Shown in pieces: positions 58,801 through 64,000 of a stretch of DNA of 64,000 nucleotides. Below the pieces are notes generated by a model that did no database searches, was not told where the DNA came from, and saw only the letters and a program-made list of their open reading frames with translations. Position numbers and translations under genes: made by a program. Position 1 is the stretch's first letter; each line of letters begins with the position of its first letter. Source of the stretch: Brachypodium distachyon (lineage: Eukaryota > Streptophyta > Magnoliopsida > Poales > Poaceae); contig NC_016132.3 in the NCBI RefSeq assembly GCF_000005505.3, forward strand, positions 52,900,914 through 52,964,913. Reading direction: 5' to 3'.

Positions 58801-61800
58801 ACTATCTCTAAACATAGGTATATCGTTGAGATGGTTAGGGATCACGGTCTCGATTTTGTGGCCCTTTTGGAGTCAGGTAGGAAGGATTTCCCTTGTCATG
58901 TTTTGACTCATTTTGTTGGTGGGTTAGACTGAGAGGCATTCTACTCCTTTGGGTCGATCGACGGTATTTTGCTTGGGATATTGCGGGTTTTGGATGTGTT
59001 TGGTGGCAAATTCATGTGAATCTCCATCTTAGAACACTACCCGATGGCTTCAAATGGAGTCTCACAACGGTATATGGTGCCGCTCAAAATCATCTCAATG
59101 CAATTTTTTTAAAGCAATCAGTTAATGCGTGCCATAGTAATCCCTTCCCTATGCTTATTGAGGGAGATTTTAATATACTATGTTTTCAAGAAGATAAAAA
59201 TCAACTCCCGTTATGACTACCGTTGGCCTTTTGTGTTCAACACTGTTATTGACAGTCTGGACTTCAGGCAAATTAGACTCCTACTTTTGAGAAGTTGGAT
59301 AGAGTCTTCGTGACTACTGAGTGGGAAGAAAAGTTCCCCTTCGTGTCGGTCCAGGTTCTTTCACATCTTGACCATCTCTCTAATGGCTTCTGTGGGCTTC
59401 CATGTTAATCGTCGCCCATTAAAATTTGAGCTTCGTAGCTAACGTGTGATGGCTTTGTGAAGCGACTTTCAGAGGTCTGGCGCAGGCCCTGCAAAGGAAA
59501 AAAAGATACTGCCCAATGGTTCAACAGCAGACTGGGAGCGGTCCGACATGACCTGCAAGGGTGGACGGCCCACATTATTCGTGTCAACACAAAAAGCTTG
59601 AATTTTTTTGCTTGTCGGCTATCATTGATGAGTTACATAAGCTGGCTGAGGTCAGAGGTCTTATCAATCAAGAGAGTGGGCTTAAATTAATCTAATGAAT
59701 CGGCGGCCCATCTTCGGCATGAAGAGGAACTTAAGTGGTACCAATGATCTGAAGTCTCGTACGTACTTAAATGGGATGATAATACTAAGTTTTTCCATCT
59801 GGTGGCCAATGGTCGTCATAGAAAAACGTATTTTGAGCCCGCACACACGAAGGGGAAGTTATCCAGGGTGCTGGCCCTCTCAGAAACCGTATCAGTGAAT
59901 ATCATCAACAACTGTTTGGTCCGCCATAAACGAGCTTTGTGTCTATGAATGACTCGACATTAGATGGTATTCCTCAAGTCTCAGAGGCAAAGAAGGTCAA
60001 GGAAGCCATCTTCCAGATGGAACACAATAAGGCCCCTGGACCGGACATATTCCGGTGGAATTCAGTTTTTTTATAGGTTAGCAAGGAGGTATGTTCCACG
60101 ATTTCCATTATAGTATTGTCCACTGTTTAACTTCGACTTTGGCAAAATCAACCTTTTGCCCAAAGTCAAAGACACTAATCGCATCCAGCAGTATTCACCT
60201 ATTTGGCTCTTGAATGTGATATTTAAAATATTCACCAAGGTGGCTAATAACCGTTTGAATAGTGTAGTGGATCACGTCGTTCACCCGACTCAAACGACTT
60301 TTATGCAAGACCGTAATATTCTCGATGGGGTGGTGGTTCTTCATGAGACCATTCATGAGCTCAATCGGAAAAGAGTTAAGTGGCGTAAAATTCAAGATTG
60401 ATTTTGAGAAAGCCTATACAAAGTGAACTAGCCTTCCTTTACAAACCCTACGGATGAAAGGTTTCTCGTCCAAGTGGTGTTCATGGATTGAGAGCTTCAT
60501 CTCTTTGCGAAGTGTTGCGGTCAATGTCAAGGGTAATGCTCTATCCCCCATTCTCTTCAAAACTGTGGTTGATCTGATTGCCATTTTGACTGAGAGAATG
60601 CGAGGACGGTCTAATTGGTGGAGTGGTTCACCATCTTGTTGACGGTGGTTTATCTATTCTACAATATGCGGACGCCAAGATTCTCTTTACGGCCCATGAC
60701 TTGGATAGGGCTCGAAACCTCAAGCCGGTGCTTTGTATTTTTGAGTAGTTGTCGGGTTTAAAAATCAATTTCACGAGATCGAACTCTTTTGCTTTGAAGA
60801 AACTCTGGCCTAGGACCCCCTCAATACTCCCAGTTGTTCAATTGCCCAATGGAAACTTTGCCCATTCGTTACCTGGGCATACCAATTCATCATCGGAAAT
60901 GTTGAATTCCGAATGGAAGGGAGTGGAAGAGCGCCTTGAGAAGAGACTTGGGAATTGGAAGGGTAAGCACCTCTCGGTGAGGAGGGGGCAGCTTGTGCTC
61001 AACAATTCCATTCTTAGTAGTACTGTCATTTATATGATGTCTTTCTTTGAGATTCCCCATGGAGTCCTCAAGACACTTGTCTATTTTCGATCCAGATTTT
61101 TCTGGGAGAATAATAGCCAGCAGAAGAAATATAGACTCGCAAATGGAAACTAGGCGATTCTTATTTGGGGGGGGGGGGGGGGGTATGATGAAAGCCAAAC
61201 GGTCTTTTTTTTTCATTTCAAATCTTTCTCGATTAAGGACGACTCTCAAGTGAGATTCTGGGAGGATTCTTAGCTTGTTGGTCATCCCCTCCAAGAGCAG
61301 TATACATCATTATTTATCATTGTGCGTAATAAACTTGATACTTTGGCACAGTTTCTCGCTTCCTTCCCTCCAAATGTGTCCTCCAGGCGAAGTCTTGTGG
61401 GACCCAAATTGGTGGCATGGACTGAGCTTCGGAATCGCCTTATTAATGTGAACCTATCCCCTAGGGAGACGAGTTTCAGTGGAATCTCCGTCTCAGTGGC
61501 ATGTTTTTGATAAAATCAATGTGCCAGGCTTTGGTTCACATTAATGTTCCGATTGTCAACAAGGGGTTATGGAAACTAAAGGTTGCCTTGATTAAAAAAT
61601 TTCTTTGGTTCTAGTGGCGTGGGGTCACTTTAACTAAACACAACCTGGCGTGGGTCACTTTAACTAAACACAACCTGTTAAAGCGGAATCAGAATGGTAG
61701 TTCTAAGTGTAGTTTCTGCCATAAAGATGAGACTATTATACATCTCTTTTTTCCGGTGTCATGTCTCTCATTGTGTGGTCAGGTCCAAGTAACTTCTAAT

Positions 61801-63933
61801 CTTTCTCCCCCTCGTGATGATCCTCACATGTTTGGGTCCTGGTCGAGGGTTGATAAAAGATTGAGGGCGGTTCTCATGGTTTAGGCTGCTTGCATTATGT
61901 TGGGCAATTTGGCTATGCAAAACTGATATCATTTTTTAAAGAAAGAACTTAATTTTTCCAATGCAAGACTTATATTTGTGCACTTGTTGGCTCCGTACTT
62001 GGTCTAATCTCCTCAAGTTGGCTTTGATGGCGTGCAACAAGTTGGAATAAGTGGTCAAGGACATTTTCACCCATAATGGATGGCGGTCTAGTATGAGAAT
62101 TGAGCGTTCTTAGAGGGTTTTTTTTCGGTGTAATAATTGAACCTTGCTCCGTACTTGTTGCATTATTTGGTTGTGTGCGTTTCGGCGCAATGGCCAGGGG
62201 TGTGATACTCAAAGGTTGTATCGCTCGCATTGTGACCAATAAAAGCTTCCATTTTTTTAAAAAAAAACTATCTTTCAAATAACTCATGCAATGCAAAAAA
62301 AAAAATCCTAAGGAATGCAGGAGCATTTATCTAGTATCAATATAAATAGTGCTATGTCTATACCATCCCATTGACCCCTCAGGTCTAAGTTAATAGCGAA
62401 GCTATAGCAACATTATTAAACTACACTTGTCATCGGTTGAGTGCACATGAAAAGATTTCCGAAAACAAAAATGCTTATAGAACAACAATATTGTGTCATC
62501 CTTTGGAATTTGGGAAAAGAGCTAGTATTACTACATAGAAATAAGGATTATGCAGTGTTCTATCAGCCCTGTATTCACTTGCCAAAAGAAGGTACCTTGT
62601 TCTTGTCACGCCAACTGAGAGAAAATGGGGCAAGCAAACTTATTTTTCTAGGCTGGAATTCCTGTGATGAATCTTGGTTAACTTGGCCAGGTGATGCATC
62701 TCGAGATGGTGTCCTAGAGGAGAAAAGGCAAGGCACCATGTCAGATTAGCACTTGAGGAGTAAAACAACAGATGGCTGTAAATTTTCGTTCTTTGCTTCC
62801 GAACTATGCAATTGCACGCTCCCAATCTCGAAGCATAGAGAGAATGGAAGATGATCAAAAGATTAGTAATTTGGTATTGTTTCCTTGTCGCTGTGTGTAG
62901 TAATATGGTCTAATACCATCACACAAGACCACAATACCTTGGAGAAGGGGAAGGGGATGGTAGTTGTGCTTTCTGCTGGCTAGATTGGTATTGAAGTGTT
63001 GCTTCCAACATTGTTTCTGCCATGACTGCTCTATTCTCCATTTGCATGAGAGAAGCCATAGCTTCCTCATACTTTTCCTGCATACACAGTTGAATGCATG
63101 ATAAGCAAACCATCAATTGAAAAGCAAACACATATTTGAGTTGTTTATTGCATGTCAATCCTAGATGATTAACCAGTGATGGCAAATATTCATAACCAAT
63201 TGCTAACAATATCAAACTGGAGTTTCAATATTTTGGCATTTCCAGATTTCAAATGGTATAAAGATGAATGGAACATCTAGATCAAGCACCTGAGATATAG
63301 GGATCACAATATATTTTTCTAAGCAACCCATATATAACAAACAAATGCATGTACGTTGCAACACATACTTTATGAACAGTATCCAAGAAATATATCTCAG
63401 TTGGTCAGTAGGTTAGGTGTACGGTTTTTCTGTGTTTCTCGTTTTTGGCTTCTGATTTTTCTGAGGTTTGCTAGCCATTGTTTTCGTTCTTTTTTATTTC
63501 AATGTTTCGTTTTGTAAGATCCATGCCATCTTTGATCCTTCTTCTAATGAAACTCGCACGCTCTTAGGGGCGTGTTCGAGAAAAAAAATCCAGGAAATAT
63601 GAACACAGTGCTGCCCTCCTCCAGATAATAATCAACAAAAAGTAATACTCCCTCTGATCCATATTACTTGTCTCAAATTTGTCTAAATATGGATGTATCT
63701 ATGTTTAAAAAATGTCTAGATACATGTAATATTTCGACAAGTAATATGGGTTAGAGGGAGTAGTTGTTTTATATGTGAACGTGAAGATGAAAACAACAAC
63801 ATAAAATATCAGTATATCAAACTGAACTGACCTGGAGCACGTGCGAAGCATATTTCTGAGCAGCAGCATCTTGCTCAGCAAAGATGCGGGCATCCTCTGT
63901 AACCTTCTGTTCTTGCTCTACACGCATCAGGAC
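55861..63933 (-). CDS. TBC/RabGAP-type protein, C-terminal 204 residues (partial)
   Basis: The 3' part of a gene that continues beyond the right edge. Exons on the minus strand: 63933-63832, 63077-62938, 62713-62596, 56115-55861; phases agree. They encode VLMRVEQEQKVTEDARIFAE, QDAAAQKYASHVLQ, EKYEEAMASLMQMENRAVMA, ETMLEATLQYQSSQQK, SRDASPGQVNQDSSQEF, RKISLLAPFSLSWRDKNK, then GKQNNADELTNGKL and a Thr/Asn/Glu-rich tail ending LEEIELN. The coiled coil plus the RKISLLAPF…WRDKNK element is, as I recall it, the C-terminal signature of plant Gyp1p-like TBC proteins, which stimulate GTP hydrolysis by Rab GTPases in vesicle traffic. The TBC domain itself is off-window. The last intron (62595-56116) is 6.5 kb and filled with LINEs. 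If exon 62713-62596 is read through instead, translation stops within 6 codons. Confidence 0.9.
56513..56659. repeat. Diverged tandem repeat of about 70 bp in the TBC intron
   Basis: Two copies share TTGGTTCTTCACCG, CAGGG(C/T)CCCTCTAAACCTAA and ACTAAGATGAACGTGCATT-like blocks (near 56519 and 56590). Noncoding. Confidence 0.75.
57604..57629. repeat. (CT)13 microsatellite
   Basis: Perfect dinucleotide run inside the decayed LINE. Confidence 0.95.
58083..58320. mobile_element. Short element with 39-bp terminal inverted repeats
   Basis: The left end 58083-58121 (AACCAAATGACCGATCTGAT…) and the right end 58282-58320, read on the minus strand (AACCAAAAGACCGATCTGAT…), match at 37 of 39 positions. 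Near the right end, the minus strand reads AGTTCGAGTCCTGGC, similar to a tRNA B-box. The interior is noncoding. It splits the LINE reading frame, so it inserted later. I cannot place it in a known superfamily: a small foldback or TIR element, or a tRNA-related repeat. Confidence 0.65.
58740..62305 (+). mobile_element. Decayed L1-type LINE ORF2 in the TBC intron
   Basis: Antisense to the TBC gene. In order: endonuclease remnants (LDFVALLESGRKDFP, LTTVYGAAQNHLN, MLIEGDFNILCFQEDKN, EKLDRVFVTTEWEEKFP); RT (LLPKVKDTNRIQQYSPIWLL, TTFMQDRNILDGVVVLHE, LQYADAKILF in place of YADD, LSGLKINFTRSNSF); the C-terminal Cys/His region (CSFCHKDETIIHLFF with changes); and an A-run at about 62295-62305. Frameshifts and stops throughout. 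A 30-bp tandem repeat (61616-61676) and a 17-G run (61167-61183) lie within. It is long dead. Confidence 0.88.
61167..61183 (+). repeat. Run of 17 G
   Basis: A homopolymer inside the decayed LINE. Its length is probably variable or prone to sequencing error. Confidence 0.9.
63648..63760. mobile_element. Stowaway MITE in a TBC intron
   Basis: 113 bp, TA-flanked (63646-63647 and 63761-63762). The interior is the subfamily of the 12069 and 16123 copies, in the opposite orientation (TCTAGATACATGTAATATTT). It lies between the two rightmost TBC exons. Confidence 0.9.
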
Positions 63934-64000
63934 CTACAGTGAAATACCTAGTTCGTTGGTAAAAGGTATACCGTAGTACAACAAGATTGAACACATAGAT

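Noticed and set aside
61167..61183. G-run considered as a possible G-quadruplex or assembly gap filler
   Set aside because: It sits inside a dead LINE and is best explained as an expanded homopolymer; its length may be a sequencing artefact.

Overview
The window is nuclear DNA of a grass, most likely a pooid/Triticeae species such as wheat, barley or Aegilops. The genes are split by short AT-rich introns with GT-AG borders, their proteins read like cereal orthologues, and the space between genes is full of grass-type transposons: Stowaway MITEs flanked by TA, L1-type LINEs, a tRNA-derived SINE and a small LTR element. The genus is an inference, because no species-specific marker is visible.

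Layout. 1-7.2 kb: no confident gene, only a possible internal exon near the left edge on the minus strand. 7.2-17.6 kb: an 18-exon gene for the V-ATPase membrane subunit a (+). 18.35-19.4 kb: a decayed LINE carrying a nested SINE. 20.8-22.3 kb: an NF-YB transcription factor gene (-) with a 6-nt internal exon. 23.4-24.2 kb: an unnamed grass protein gene (-) with no visible start. 26.0-27.6 kb: a 5'-truncated LINE with a perfect target-site duplication, then a DNA-transposon-like element with an internal tandem repeat. 28.6-29.8 kb: ribosomal protein S23 (-). 32.6-36.7 kb: a CCCH zinc-finger protein of the ZC3H15/Tma46 (DRG-binding) family (+), which uses one GC-AG intron. 38.5 kb: a small 60-aa gene (-). 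39.4-41.4 kb: a complete 2-kb non-autonomous LTR retrotransposon. 42.9-49.4 kb: an almost complete L1-type LINE with an intact target-site duplication but dead ORFs. 50.9-53.6 kb: a tandem segmental duplication, each copy holding a TATA-driven gene for a 49-aa protein (-). 55.9-64 kb: the 3' part of a TBC/RabGAP gene (-), whose last exon lies 6.5 kb from the previous one across an intron holding two decayed antisense LINEs.

The recognised genes are housekeeping or regulatory: proton pumping, CCAAT-box transcription, the ribosome decoding centre, translation-linked GTPase control, and vesicle-traffic GTPase control. They do not form a pathway. VHA-a and NF-YB are convergent; RPS23 and the CCCH gene are divergent, 2.8 kb apart. 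The least familiar content is the set of very small genes that share a short basic motif of the form P-x-[KR]-R-G-Q-[LV]-K: two tandem 49-aa copies and one 60-aa gene. No CRISPR array, operon or prokaryotic feature is present. Exon borders were placed by eye from reading frame, splice dinucleotides and remembered family sequence, without transcripts.
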